Source: Alphaproteobacteria bacterium
Lineage (GTDB): Bacteria > Pseudomonadota > Alphaproteobacteria > UBA8366 > Aestuariispiraceae
Length of the DNA: 64,000 nt
Assembly (NCBI GenBank): GCA_030065235.1
Contig: JASJDC010000002.1
Location: 334,001 to 398,000, forward strand
Direction of reading: 5' to 3'
Positions 35,953-44,680 of the stretch are shown one piece after another. The position numbers and the translations under genes were made by a program. Each line of letters starts with the position of its first letter. The stretch's first letter is position 1. The notes beneath the pieces were generated by a model, which saw only the letters and a list, made by a program, of their open reading frames with translations, was not told the origin of the DNA and did no database searches.

Positions 35953-36984
35953 TTGGCGGCCGTAGCAATCAGCAATATCAATAAGTTCTATGGCGACCTG
36001 CAAGCGCTTCAGGACGTCTCGCTGGAGATTGAAGACGGCGCCTTTGTGGTTTTCGTCGGGCCGTCCGGTTGCGGGAAGTCCACACTCTTGCGCTCAATCG
36101 CCGGTCTGGAAGGCGTCAACTCCGGCAGCATCGTGATTGGCGACACGGACGTCACCGATCTCGAACCCGCCGACCGCGATCTGTCGATGGTGTTTCAATC
36201 CTACGCGCTCTATCCGCATATGACGGTGCGGGCGAATATGGAATTCGGCATGAAAGTAAACGGCGTGCCGCCGGACGAACGCGCGCGCCGGGTCACGGAG
36301 GCGGCTCGCATTCTCCAACTTGAGGAATTATTGGGGCGAAAACCCGGACAGCTTTCCGGCGGCCAGCGCCAACGCGTGGCGATCGGCCGGTCCATCGTCA
36401 AGAACCCGAAAGTGTTTCTGTTCGATGAGCCGCTGTCCAACCTCGATGCGAAACTGCGGGTGCAAATGCGCATCGAGCTTGAAGCGCTGCACAAAGAGCT
36501 CAACGCGACGATGATCTATGTCACCCACGATCAGGTCGAAGCCATGACCATGGCGGACGAGATCGTGGTGCTGAACGCCGGCCGCGTCGAACAGGTTGGG
36601 CCGCCGATGGCGCTCTATCACAAACCCGCCAGCGAATTCGTGGCTGGCTTCATCGGCTCGCCGGCGATGAACATTGTCGGCGCCGACAGCGTGCTCGCCG
36701 GCGCCGCCGACCGCCATCCGAACGCCGCGAAGATCGGCGTTCGGCCAGAGCATATCGTGCTGGATCCGGATTCGGGCGAGAGGGTCGAAGCGGTGGTTCG
36801 GGTGAAGGAGCAGCTTGGCGGCGAGAGCTATCTCTATACGCGGACGTCCGATGGCGAGCAGGTCGTGGTCAAGACCGACGGCGAAGACGATCACGCGCCG
36901 GGCGCCGTTTTGCGCCTCGGGCTGCCGCCGCACCGCGTACATCAGTTCGACGCGGCCGGCTTGACACTGCCGGCGTCCAGCTAG
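35953..36984 (+). CDS. Sugar/polyol ABC transporter ATPase
   Basis: ATPase of the UgpC/MalK type, about 343 residues. The Walker A is [12 protein letters not shown], the signature is [13 protein letters not shown], Walker B is [15 protein letters not shown], and a C-terminal TOBE domain carries [12 protein letters not shown]. No ATG suits the family N-terminus. A TTG at 35953 has GGGAGG 6 nt upstream and gives [14 protein letters not shown], a normal start, so it is preferred over the ATG at 35866. The gene sits apart from the permeases, at the head of the enzyme arm; the next gene follows after 15 bp. Confidence 0.9.
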   Translation: MAAVAISNINKFYGDLQALQDVSLEIEDGAFVVFVGPSGCGKSTLLRSIAGLEGVNSGSIVIGDTDVTDLEPADRDLSMVFQSYALYPHMTVRANMEFGMKVNGVPPDERARRVTEAARILQLEELLGRKPGQLSGGQRQRVAIGRSIVKNPKVFLFDEPLSNLDAKLRVQMRIELEALHKELNATMIYVTHDQVEAMTMADEIVVLNAGRVEQVGPPMALYHKPASEFVAGFIGSPAMNIVGADSVLAGAADRHPNAAKIGVRPEHIVLDPDSGERVEAVVRVKEQLGGESYLYTRTSDGEQVVVKTDGEDDHAPGAVLRLGLPPHRVHQFDAAGLTLPASS

Positions 36985-36999
36985 AGGGACGCGGCGCGG

Positions 37000-38370
37000 A
37001 TGACTTCCTGGAGAGACGACTATGAAAGGCTGATCAAGCCGGCGGTGGCTAGCTCCGACGTCACCGACGCGGTCCTGATCGACCATGGCGCCGTGGCGGC
37101 GACGGGTGAGATCACAGCGCGCTACGCCCAGGGCAGGCGCGCCTTGGTGATGGCGGATGAGGCCGGTTTCGGCGCGGCCGGTCCGGCGGCGCTCGCCAGT
37201 CTGGCGGCGGCCGGGATCGCGGTCGAGACGCTCATTCTACAGGCCGATCCGCTGCCGGTCGCCTCGGTCGAAGAAGCGGAGCCGTTCCGCGCCGCGCTCG
37301 CCGCGGACCCATCCCTGTTTCCCGTCTCCGTTGGTTCCGGCGTCATCAATGATCTGGTCAAATACGCCGCTTTCGAGACCGGTCGGCGCTATGTTTCGAT
37401 CGCCACCGCCGCCTCGATGGACGGCTATACCAGCGCCGGCGCGCCGCTGGTGCGCCAAGGATTCAAGGTGACAATCCCGACCCGGGCCCCCATCGCCTTG
37501 ATCGCCGACCTCGATGTGCTCGCCGCCGCCCCGGTCGAGATGACCGGCTGGGGATACGCCGATTTGGCCGGCAAGTCGCCCGCCGGCGGCGATTGGATCC
37601 TGGCCGATCTCGCCGGGGCCGAACCCTTGAGCGACAGCGCCTTCGCCCTTGTGCAGGATCATTTGAAGGACTGGTTGGCGGGACCCGAGGGGATCGCTTC
37701 GGGCGACGCCGATTCAGCGGCGCGCCTGTTTGTCGGGCTGACGGCGGTCGGTTTCGCCATGGAGTTTCACGGCAGCTCCCGCCCGGCGTCGGGCGCCGAT
37801 CACCAGATCGCGCATCTCTGGGAAATGGAAGGGCGGGCCTATCAGGGCCGAAAAGTGTCCCACGGCGCGGCGGTGGCCGTCGGCTGCCTGACGACCTTGG
37901 CGCTTTTCGATTGGCTCCTGGAGCAGGATCTGTCGCGCCTGGATCGGAACACCGTGTTGAACGCTGCGCCCGGTTTGAACGCAAGGCTCGCGGTCGTCGA
38001 CGCCGCTTTCTCAGATCCCGAAATCGCCGCCCGCGCCCGCGTTGAAGTCGCAGAGAAGCATGTCGACCGGGCGGAGCACGCGGAACGGCTAGACCGGATT
38101 ATCGAGGGGTGGCCGCGCACGCGCGCGCGACTGCGCCGGCATCTCTATCGCTATGAAGACATGGCGGACATGCTGCGCCGCGCCGCCGCGCCGATCTCCG
38201 CCGGCGACATCGGCGTAGACGACGCCCACCTTGTCCGCACCGTCTGGGCCGCTCCTTTCCTGCGACGGCGCTACACGATCTGCGATCTACTGCACGAGAC
38301 GGGCCTTTGGCACAGGGCTTTGACGGCGGTTTTGCCGCGTTTGTCTTCGATCAGGGGGGCGGCCGAATGA
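37000..38370 (+). CDS. sn-Glycerol-1-phosphate dehydrogenase family (AraM/EgsA-like)
   Basis: Metal-dependent NAD(P)H dehydrogenase of 456 residues related to AraM/EgsA, which interconverts dihydroxyacetone phosphate and sn-glycerol-1-phosphate. It has [19 protein letters not shown] (nucleotide-binding GSG), [41 protein letters not shown] and [11 protein letters not shown]. The last two supply the metal-binding histidines. It starts 15 bp after the ATPase and overlaps the SIS gene by 4 bp. A catabolic use, oxidising an imported polyol phosphate, fits the context better than lipid synthesis, but the real substrate is unproved. Confidence 0.88.
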   Translation: MTSWRDDYERLIKPAVASSDVTDAVLIDHGAVAATGEITARYAQGRRALVMADEAGFGAAGPAALASLAAAGIAVETLILQADPLPVASVEEAEPFRAALAADPSLFPVSVGSGVINDLVKYAAFETGRRYVSIATAASMDGYTSAGAPLVRQGFKVTIPTRAPIALIADLDVLAAAPVEMTGWGYADLAGKSPAGGDWILADLAGAEPLSDSAFALVQDHLKDWLAGPEGIASGDADSAARLFVGLTAVGFAMEFHGSSRPASGADHQIAHLWEMEGRAYQGRKVSHGAAVAVGCLTTLALFDWLLEQDLSRLDRNTVLNAAPGLNARLAVVDAAFSDPEIAARARVEVAEKHVDRAEHAERLDRIIEGWPRTRARLRRHLYRYEDMADMLRRAAAPISAGDIGVDDAHLVRTVWAAPFLRRRYTICDLLHETGLWHRALTAVLPRLSSIRGAAE

Positions 38371-38924
38371 GCCTGAACCAGATGGCGGAGAGCGCGCTGC
38401 GGGAAATCGGCGCGGTGTTGCAGCAAGCGCTGCCGACGGAAGTCGAAGCCATGGCGGCCCCGATCCTCGCCGCAAAACGAATCGGGCTTTATGGCGTTGG
38501 CCGCGAAGGGCTGATGATGAAGGCGCTGGCGATGCGTCTGTTTCATTTGGGGCTCGACGCCCATGTCGTCGGCGACATGACCACGCCCCCGCTCGGCGCG
38601 GGCGACTTGCTGATCGTCAGCGCCGGACCGGGCGATTTCTCGACCGTCGCCGCGTTGATGGGCGTGGCGCGAACCGCCGGCGCAACCTGCCTGTGCGTGA
38701 CCGCCGAACCGGCGGGGGCGGCGCCGGAGCGCGCCGATGTCACGATCCATCTGCCAGCGCAAACTATGGCCCGCGATCAAGGCGGCGGAACCTCAATCCT
38801 GCCCATGGGCTCGCTGTATGAGGCGGCGCAGTTCCTGTTCTTCGAAATCCTGGTCCTCGACCTGCGTTCTCGGATGGGGCTGTCCGCCGAGGCGATGCGC
38901 GATAATCACACAAATTTGGAATGA
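38367..38924 (+). CDS. SIS-domain protein resembling 6-phospho-3-hexuloisomerase
   Basis: Sugar-phosphate isomerase-type protein of 185 residues. It aligns by eye with Hxl[24 protein letters not shown], then [20 protein letters not shown] and [12 protein letters not shown]. The usual GxGRSG phosphate loop is GVGREG and the usual SGSGET is SAGPGD, so the pocket differs from true PHI. No hexulose-phosphate synthase (HxlA) is nearby. It starts inside the preceding stop (ATGA) and overlaps the SDR start likewise, so it is tightly co-translated. It probably isomerises or binds a ketose phosphate. Confidence 0.82.
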   Translation: MSLNQMAESALREIGAVLQQALPTEVEAMAAPILAAKRIGLYGVGREGLMMKALAMRLFHLGLDAHVVGDMTTPPLGAGDLLIVSAGPGDFSTVAALMGVARTAGATCLCVTAEPAGAAPERADVTIHLPAQTMARDQGGGTSILPMGSLYEAAQFLFFEILVLDLRSRMGLSAEAMRDNHTNLE

Positions 38925-39697
38925 CTATGAGCCGCTGGGTCGAGCGATTTTCGATTGAGGGACGAGCGGCGCTGGTGACCGGCGCCTCATCCGGAATCGG
39001 GGCTGAGATCGCTATGGTCTTCGCCGACGCCGGCGCGCATGTTCTGGCGACCGGGCGAGACGCGGCGCGGTTGGAGAGCGTGGCCGCCACGATCCGAGAG
39101 GCCGGCGGCGTCTGCGATACGTACGCCGCCGATTTGGCGACGGAAGAGGGCTGCGCGGGCCTGATCGACGCCGCTTTGGCCTGGCGAACGCCCGTCGACA
39201 TCCTGGTCAACAGCGCCGGGATCGCCGCCATCGGCCCGGCGCTCAATCTCAGCACCGAAGACTGGGACCGGACGATGGCCTTGAACCTGCGCGCGCCGTT
39301 CTTGCTGGCGCGCGGCCTGGCCCCGGCGATGATTGCGGCCCGACGCGGCAAGATCATCAACATCTCTTCCCAGACCGGCGTCATCGCCCTGCCCGACCAT
39401 GCCGCCTACGCCGCCTCGAAAGGCGGGCTGAACGCACTGACGAAATCGCTGATGACCGAACTGGCGCCGCACAATATCCAGGTGAATGCGATCTGCCCGA
39501 CGGTGGTCCTGACCGAGATGGGCAAGACGGTCTGGAGCCCGCCGGAGAAATCCGGGCCGATGATTGCGGCGACCCCGCTGGGGCGTTTCGGCGAGCCGGT
39601 CGAAATCGCCGATATGGCGTTGTATCTGGCCTCGCCCGCCTCGGATCTCGTCAATGGATCGTTGATGATGATCGAGGGCGGTTATTCCAGCGTCTGA
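38921..39697 (+). CDS. Short-chain dehydrogenase/reductase
   Basis: NAD(P)-dependent SDR of 258 residues with the cofactor motif [13 protein letters not shown] near residue 20, NSAGIA, and the catalytic Ser and YAASK (Tyr-Lys) near residue 165. The C-terminus ends [15 protein letters not shown]. The start is 38921 (ATGA overlap with the SIS gene) or 38927. In this operon it likely oxidises a polyol or sugar that the ABC system imports, before or after the glycerol-phosphate-type dehydrogenase acts. Confidence 0.92.
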   Translation: MTMSRWVERFSIEGRAALVTGASSGIGAEIAMVFADAGAHVLATGRDAARLESVAATIREAGGVCDTYAADLATEEGCAGLIDAALAWRTPVDILVNSAGIAAIGPALNLSTEDWDRTMALNLRAPFLLARGLAPAMIAARRGKIINISSQTGVIALPDHAAYAASKGGLNALTKSLMTELAPHNIQVNAICPTVVLTEMGKTVWSPPEKSGPMIAATPLGRFGEPVEIADMALYLASPASDLVNGSLMMIEGGYSSV

Positions 39698-39709
39698 CCG
39701 GGCGCGGCC

Positions 39710-40615
39710 ATGTCCTACGATGTGACCCTGACGGCGGCGCAGGCCTTCGATCGCTACGAAGAAATTCGACCGCGCCTGCCTGTGGCGGACTTTCCGGCGG
39801 CCCCGCGCCGGTGCGCCGGTCTGTTGGACGTCGCCGAGCATGTCGACGCCTTCATTCTGGATAGTTTCGGCGTCTTGAATGTCGGCGACCACCCGGTTCC
39901 CGGCGCGATCGCGCGTATCGCCGAATTGCGGGCTCTTGGCAAACGCCTGATCGTCTTGACCAACGCCGCCAGCAACCCGCACGCCGACGCGATGAAAAAA
40001 TACCATAGACTGGGATTTGATTTTTCAACAGAGGAAGTGGTGTCCAGCCGCGATGTCTGCGCCGCGCGCCTGGCCGACCTGGCGCCGGGCGCGCGCTGGG
40101 GCGCCATAGCAGCCGCCGAGGACGGGTTCTCGGATATGGACGCGGATGTGCGCCATTGGCGCGGCGACGAGGATGGCGCGGTGGACGGATTTCTCCTGCT
40201 CTCGAGCGCGGACCTGCACGCGGATCGGTTCGCGCGGCTGGAGGCCGCGTTGAAGCGCCGGCCGCGTCCGCTGGTGGTCGCCAATCCGGACCTGGTCGCG
40301 CCGCGCGAAACGGGCCTGACCAAGGAGCCCGGCGCCTATGCGCACGAGCTGGCGGACCGGCTGGGCGTCACGCCGGTCTTTTTTGGCAAGCCCTATCACG
40401 CCGCTTTCGATGACGCGCTGGAGCGCCTGGACGGCGTGTCGGCGGACCGGATCGCGATGGTCGGCGACACGCTGCATACCGATATCCTGGGCGGCCGGGC
40501 CGCAGGCCTGAAGACGGTCCTGATGCTGGATCACGGCCTGTTCGCGGGCCTCTCGGCGGAGTCGTTCATGGCGCGATCCGGCGTCATTGCGGACTTCGTG
40601 ACACCCAGCATATGA
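39710..40615 (+). CDS. HAD-IIA family sugar-phosphatase-like hydrolase
   Basis: HAD hydrolase of 301 residues of the NagD/HAD-IIA class. Motif I is DAFILDSFGVLNVGD (the nucleophile Asp is the D of LDSFG; the second D is replaced by G-V), motif II is VLTNAAS, motif III has the Lys in GKPYHAAF, and motif IV is MVGDTLHTDILGG. Because the usual DxD is DSFG, catalysis may be unusual or weak. It follows the SDR after 12 bp and closes the enzyme arm. Dephosphorylation of a sugar or glycerol phosphate is the natural guess. Confidence 0.86.
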   Translation: MSYDVTLTAAQAFDRYEEIRPRLPVADFPAAPRRCAGLLDVAEHVDAFILDSFGVLNVGDHPVPGAIARIAELRALGKRLIVLTNAASNPHADAMKKYHRLGFDFSTEEVVSSRDVCAARLADLAPGARWGAIAAAEDGFSDMDADVRHWRGDEDGAVDGFLLLSSADLHADRFARLEAALKRRPRPLVVANPDLVAPRETGLTKEPGAYAHELADRLGVTPVFFGKPYHAAFDDALERLDGVSADRIAMVGDTLHTDILGGRAAGLKTVLMLDHGLFAGLSAESFMARSGVIADFVTPSI

Positions 40616-40749
40616 TCCAGACATCGTCAGCGTTTCGGTGCAGAGCGCCGAGGCAAGCGAGCGCCGTAAGCTCAAACGTTTCGATCTGACAGGGGTCATG
40701 GGCCGCCGTCGTGTCGATATCCGGCGCCGTCTCTCCAGGTTTAGCGACA

Positions 40750-41640
40750 ATGGCCAATCTCGTATCTCCAACCCTCGGCGGCACGCAATTCTGGAGAGAC
40801 ACATACATTCACGCCGGCTGGCGCATTCAACAGAATGTTTTCACGCGCCATTGCCGCCTGCTCGACGCTGAGAACAAGCGGCGCGCATGGGGTCCCTACA
40901 ACGCCGTCTATGCGCGGTTTTCAGACATCAGAAAAGCGCAGGCGATTGAGCCTGTAAGCCGGACGATGGTCATGCTGGTGCATGGAATTGCGCCCGTCAT
41001 CGACCCGTTTCGAAAAACCGAACCGTTCCTCAGGGACTTGGGGTACGACGTCGTCAGCGTTCGCTACCCAAGCACGCGGGACACGCTTCAATCTCACGCT
41101 GCAGGATTGGCGCAGGTTCTGGAGCGTTTGGAAGGAACGGATGTCGTTCATTTCGTCACGCATTCTATGGGCGGGTTGGTCATCCGCTGCTTGCTCGCAG
41201 GCGAGGGCGCTTGGAGAGACAGGGTGAAGGTCGGACGCGTCATACTGATCGCGCCGCCCAATCAAGGCTCCGCAATCGCGCGCGTCCTTCAGGATTTTCA
41301 ACCGTACAAATTCTTCTGGGGCAAGTCCGGTCAACAATTGACCCCGAAAGCGGCCGCAAGTGTGCCCCAGGCGAACTTCCCCTTCATCACGATCGCAGGC
41401 GGTCGGAATGACGGCCGAGGCTACAATCCCCTGCTTGACGGCGACAATGACGGCACCGTGACAGTCGCCGAAACCCGCCTCGCCGGCGCTGAAGCGCATC
41501 ACGTCGTCCCCAGCATCCACACGACGATCGCCGGAAGCCCCGACGCGCTTCGTCTATGCCAAGACTATCTCGCGTCCTACACGGAAGCCGGCGCGCCGAG
41601 CAACGGGGCGTATCGGCCCAGCGGAACCTGCTCAGGTTAA
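40750..41640 (+). CDS. Alpha/beta hydrolase, lipase-like
   Basis: Serine hydrolase of about 296 residues. The core starts VMLVHGIAPVIDPF and the nucleophile elbow is THSMGGLVIRCLLA (Ser of HSMGG). LIAPPNQGSAIARVLQ follows, as in EstA/LipA-like and PGAP1-like lipases. The C-terminal DGTVTVAETRLAGAEAHHVV contains the likely catalytic Asp and His. No signal peptide is seen. The start could be GTG 40711 or ATG 40750; neither has a clear Shine-Dalgarno sequence. It follows the HAD gene after 134 bp and its stop abuts an insertion-sequence remnant. Confidence 0.82.
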   Translation: MANLVSPTLGGTQFWRDTYIHAGWRIQQNVFTRHCRLLDAENKRRAWGPYNAVYARFSDIRKAQAIEPVSRTMVMLVHGIAPVIDPFRKTEPFLRDLGYDVVSVRYPSTRDTLQSHAAGLAQVLERLEGTDVVHFVTHSMGGLVIRCLLAGEGAWRDRVKVGRVILIAPPNQGSAIARVLQDFQPYKFFWGKSGQQLTPKAAASVPQANFPFITIAGGRNDGRGYNPLLDGDNDGTVTVAETRLAGAEAHHVVPSIHTTIAGSPDALRLCQDYLASYTEAGAPSNGAYRPSGTCSG

Positions 41641-41880
41641 GCCGCCAAATCGAATGCCTCAGCAGGGGTCTTCATGGCAAGCGCCTGATGCGGGCGTTTG
41701 TGGTTGTAGAACTGGTTCCAGTCGCCGACGGTGCGGGTGGCATGGGCGAGGCTCTCGAAGCGGCCCAATGTTTGGACCCGGGCGATCAGCGCATATTCGA
41801 GCGCCAATTTCCGCTTCGAAGTCCAAGATTTGATGCTCTGCGCCAGTTGCCCACTCATCGCTACTTCTTCCTCCTAGCAA
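41637..41880 (-). mobile_element. IS3-type transposase remnant with internal deletion
   Basis: A 73-codon frame begins MSGQLAQSIKSWTSKRKLAL, which looks like the start of a transposase orfA. It runs directly into the end of an orfB: DWNQFYNHKRPHQALAMKTP, then AEAFDLAA and stop. The DDE core between them is missing, so this is an internally deleted, non-functional element. GGAGGAAG lies upstream of the ATG. Its stop codon shares bases with the convergent hydrolase stop. Confidence 0.75.
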
Positions 41881-41928
41881 CATGGGCAGGTTTTCACTGT
41901 TTAGTTGCACTCTAATTAGGCTTTTTCA

Positions 41929-42003
41929 TCAACCTCTGCCGTCTTTGTACAAAATGCCGTACCCGGCCTGATTGCCGTGTGTCGGGTAACGATCGGCGTC
42001 CAT
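41929..42003 (-). other. Very short reading frame, possible truncated gene
   Basis: AGGAGAGG is placed 5-7 nt before an ATG at 42003 that opens 24 codons (MDADRYPTHGNQAGYGILYK, then DGRG, stop). I do not recognise it. It lies between the AT-rich hydrolase and the insertion-sequence remnant. It may be the 5' stub of a gene cut by that element. Confidence 0.3.
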
Positions 42004-42009
42004 GACGCA

Positions 42010-42048
42010 CCTCTCCTATTTCACCAGAACAGTACGTTATGGGAGAGG
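42010..42048. repeat. Inverted repeat downstream of the AT-rich hydrolase
   Basis: CCTCTCC (42010-42016) and GGAGAGG (42042-42048) are 7-bp arms separated by 25 bases. It may act as a weak 3' stem for the hydrolase on the minus strand. There is no T-run. Confidence 0.4.
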
Positions 42049-42053
42049 CGGTT

Positions 42054-42737
42054 TTAGGCGGATATTCCTTCAATGAATTTTCTAATTTCATCAGCAGACT
42101 CTTGCGGTTTCGCCTGCAATAAAAAATGTGGCCCTTGTATTGGCCTTATTTTTATCTCCGTGAAGAAATCATCAAATTCCTCAGAATGGGTGCTGGGCAC
42201 CAACTTATCGTTTGTGGCTTGTAGATAAATGGATGGGACTGTGCATTTCTTTAGGCTGACTTTTAGATTTTCGACTGCCCTAAGCCGGCTGCGTATTAAC
42301 TGAGAATCCAGAGCACTGATTGTTTTACGAAAAAGCGTAACGAGCTCATCATTTGCACCCTTGCCAAGAAACAACCTTTTCTCGAAGTATTTGGCCATAG
42401 GCAATTTCGCTAATAATTTCACTGGAAACACTCTTGAAACTGCGAGTAGAGATTTTCGAGGCGGCGTTAGGAACGTAGCCACGAAGACGATGCCTCTGAT
42501 ATTCTCATGGTGTTGTACGGCTAGTTTTGCAGCGATAGGGCCGGAGAAAGATTCGGCAACAATTATGTGGTCTTCATTTGGCAACTTTTCGCTGACATAT
42601 TCGCACAATATGTCGTAATCCTGCTTGCGAGTATCTGGAAGCCTAACAACCTGCGCATCGTATGCTGACAACGCAGGCATAATTGGAGAAAACATTTCAC
42701 CCGTTCCATCCAATCCTGGAAGTAGTATGATTTTCAA
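42054..42737 (-). CDS. AT-rich alpha/beta hydrolase, probably acquired
   Basis: Predicted alpha/beta-fold hydrolase of 227 residues starting KIILLPGLDGTGEMF. The nucleophile elbow is VAESFSGPIAAKLA and the end has IQGPHFLLQAKP with the likely catalytic His. Base composition is about 35-40% GC in the lines I counted, against roughly 60-65% for its surroundings, and lysine and asparagine use is high. It lies between insertion-sequence remnants, which points to horizontal transfer. It looks intact. The substrate is unknown; esterase or biotin-synthesis BioH-like roles are possible. Confidence 0.85.
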   Translation of the reverse strand: MKIILLPGLDGTGEMFSPIMPALSAYDAQVVRLPDTRKQDYDILCEYVSEKLPNEDHIIVAESFSGPIAAKLAVQHHENIRGIVFVATFLTPPRKSLLAVSRVFPVKLLAKLPMAKYFEKRLFLGKGANDELVTLFRKTISALDSQLIRSRLRAVENLKVSLKKCTVPSIYLQATNDKLVPSTHSEEFDDFFTEIKIRPIQGPHFLLQAKPQESADEIRKFIEGISA

Positions 42738-42889
42738 TACTGTCCCCTTAAAAAACTAGACATTCTTGCACTTGTTTTTTTGTTCTCCCCCATGGTTTGT
42801 CCGCACTTGTTGTCCATCCTTTTTTTGTTTGAATCGGACGCATTCGAGCGCCCTGTTGCGCCGCCTTGAGCGAAGCGTAGGGTGGGCAA

Positions 42890-43173
42890 ACAGGGCATGG
42901 CAAGATTGTCCGTGGCGCAGGCGGACGATAGCCGAGCGGGCAGTGTGGTGGCTTGGTGTTGCAGTGAATGCAAAAACGCGCCGCTCCGAGATCCGCAACT
43001 TCTTGCGAACGTGGTCCAGACAGACCCGGCGCCGGACAGGGCTCAGTTGTTTCCTTCAAGGGCCTCCTTCCCGACCAGCTTGTCCAGCGTCAGATCGAAC
43101 ACGGCCTTGCGGAGCCGCAGGTTCTCCCGTCCCAGGTCCTTTAACCGGATTGCCTCAAGACCGCCCGGAAATT
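42890..43173 (-). mobile_element. IS3-family remnant: orfA end, orfB start and orfB end with middle lost
   Basis: On the minus strand from 43173 the sequence reads DLGRENLRLRKAVFDLTLDK, then LVGKEALEGNN and stop (43043-43045), the end of an IS3-type orfA. It is followed in another frame by RRVCLDHVRKKLRISERRV, the start of orfB. After a further frame change comes HCNTKPPHCPLGYRPPAPRT, the end of an orfB. About 200 codons of the DDE core are absent, so the element is dead and internally deleted. Confidence 0.75.
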
Positions 43174-43649
43174 GCTATTTTAACGCTGGTTAATCCAACG
43201 CGCCGGAGAAAGTGTAAACCATGTCTTCGGTATAGTTCGTAAACCATGTGTCCGGTATAGACCGAAGGGAGATTGGCGCGCCCAAGATGCGTCGAACGAA
43301 TAACTAAGACTTCAACAAGTTACTGATTTTGTTGACTATTTAGCGCTTGGCTTAGGAGTATGTTTATCACAAAGTTTGCCACTTTGTTTGCCAAGAGCAC
43401 TTCATCGGGACAGTCGGCATGAGATGCTCGGCGCGCTCGGCGCCGCGAATGGTTTAGATCTAGTCGAGCAGTTGCCGCGCCCGCGCCTTCGCGGCGCTTT
43501 GAGCGCGGCGGTCGTGATACGCCCGTTCGACGCGTTCGAATATCGCGATCGCGATCGCCTCATATTCCGTGTTCTCGCACCGTAGGGCCGCCGCAGCAGC
43601 GGCGCGCAGCGGACGTCGAAGCAAATCCGGCGTCAGATATGACAGGTCT
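43174..43649. other. Intergenic stretch in decayed island
   Basis: This contains the paired 22-bp repeats at 43214-43260 and an AT-rich patch near 43300-43370, including a local duplication of TTTGCC around CACTTTG. I see no supported gene. Overlapping short frames on both strands at 43376-43669 show no recognisable motif. Confidence 0.4.
43214..43260. repeat. Two 22-bp direct repeats
   Basis: GTAAACCATGT followed by CTTCGGTATAG (43214-43235) or GTCCGGTATAG (43239-43260). The copies agree at 20 of 22 bases with 3 bases between them. Motifs of this sort occur at the ends of some insertion sequences, so this may be an element end; that link is from memory and uncertain. Confidence 0.7.
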
Positions 43650-44496
43650 TTGGAGCACCGCTTCGTCATCTCGCATGGAAACGGACCGCAGGTCGGACTG
43701 CTCGCCCTGCAAGGGGCCGCCTAGAGGCCGGATGAAGCCTATCCACTGGACGTGCTCGGCGCCCAGACGGAGGGCATGATCGGCTATATGATCGAGCAGG
43801 AGTTAGGGATCTTGCTGCCCTTCGAGTCGCCGTTCGCCACGCTCTTGACCATGATCGAGGTCGATCCGGCGGACCCCGACTTCCAGGATCCGACGAAGTT
43901 TATCGGCCCGCTCTATGAAGAGGCGGAGGCCAAATGTCTGGCCGCCGAGAAGGACTGGTCGGTCCGGCAGGATGGGGACAAGTGGCGAAGGGTCGTGCCT
44001 TCGCCCCAGTCGAAACGCATTTTCGAGATCCGCCCGATCAAGTGGCTTTTGGACAAAGACACGGTGATGATCTGCGCCGGCGGCGGGGGGGATCCCGACG
44101 ATCTACGACGATCAGCGCAAGTTGCATGGCGTCGAGGCGGTGATCGATAAGGACCATACTAGCGAGCTTTTGGCGCGGGAATTGGACCCCGATCCTTTCG
44201 TGATGGCGACCGATGCGGATGCGGTCTATTTGGACTGGAACACGCCGCAACAACGCGGCATCAGATCGGCGACGCGCGAGGCGATGCGCCAGTTCGACTT
44301 CCCGGCCGGATCCATGGGGCCGAAGGTCGACGCGGCGCGCCAGTTCGCAGAACTAACCGGCAACAGCGCCGCCATTGGCGCCCTCGCGGACTTGGCGGAG
44401 ATCGCGACCGGCGCCGCGGGCACGACAATTCGCATGGATGCGAGCGAAATCGCGTACCACTTGTCTGTCCAAGTAACCTTCTTGGCCAACAAATAG
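43650..44496 (+). pseudogene. arcC: Carbamate kinase pseudogene
   Basis: Broken carbamate kinase, the enzyme that makes ATP from carbamoyl phosphate. The frame reads EHRFVISHGNGPQVGLLALQ and then hits TAG at 43722-43724. It resumes with [20 protein letters not shown] and [20 protein letters not shown] up to ICAGGGG. There a run of seven G (44085-44091) puts it out of frame. In the shifted frame [32 protein letters not shown] and GSMGPKVDAA continue to the family end near GTTIR. The N-terminal part with the GGNAL motif is absent. The last 20 codons are foreign, from the adjoining element. Confidence 0.9.
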
Positions 44497-44670
44497 GTTG
44501 ATTGTCTTGATGGGTCTGAGGCTCTGGTTTCGGTATTCGAGGTGCGGGCGTTCGGTGTTGAAGTGGGCGAGCCATTTATCGGGGGAAGACCACTCTGACG
44601 TTTCCACCGTTCTGTGGATTCCAAGACAGACGCCAAAAGAGTACGAATACTGGAGAGACGTTCCCTGTCA
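44455..44670 (-). mobile_element. Transposase C-terminal remnant
   Basis: On the minus strand SPDKWLAHFNTERPHLEYRN and QSLRPIKTINLFVGQEG match the C-terminal end of integrase-type (DDE) transposases. No stop follows the normal end; the frame runs into the antisense of the carbamate kinase pseudogene, marking a junction near 44455. The N-terminal part is missing. It lies directly next to the DctM stop. Confidence 0.65.
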
Positions 44671-44680
44671 TCTGTCCTGA

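Noticed and set aside
36985-40615. Ribulose monophosphate (formaldehyde) pathway
   Set aside because: The SIS protein resembles 6-phospho-3-hexuloisomerase, but no hexulose-phosphate synthase is present and its key loops differ.
43460-43669. 69-codon minus-strand frame in the island
   Set aside because: It partly overlaps the carbamate kinase pseudogene on the other strand, has no recognisable motif and no good ribosome site. I could not exclude it entirely.
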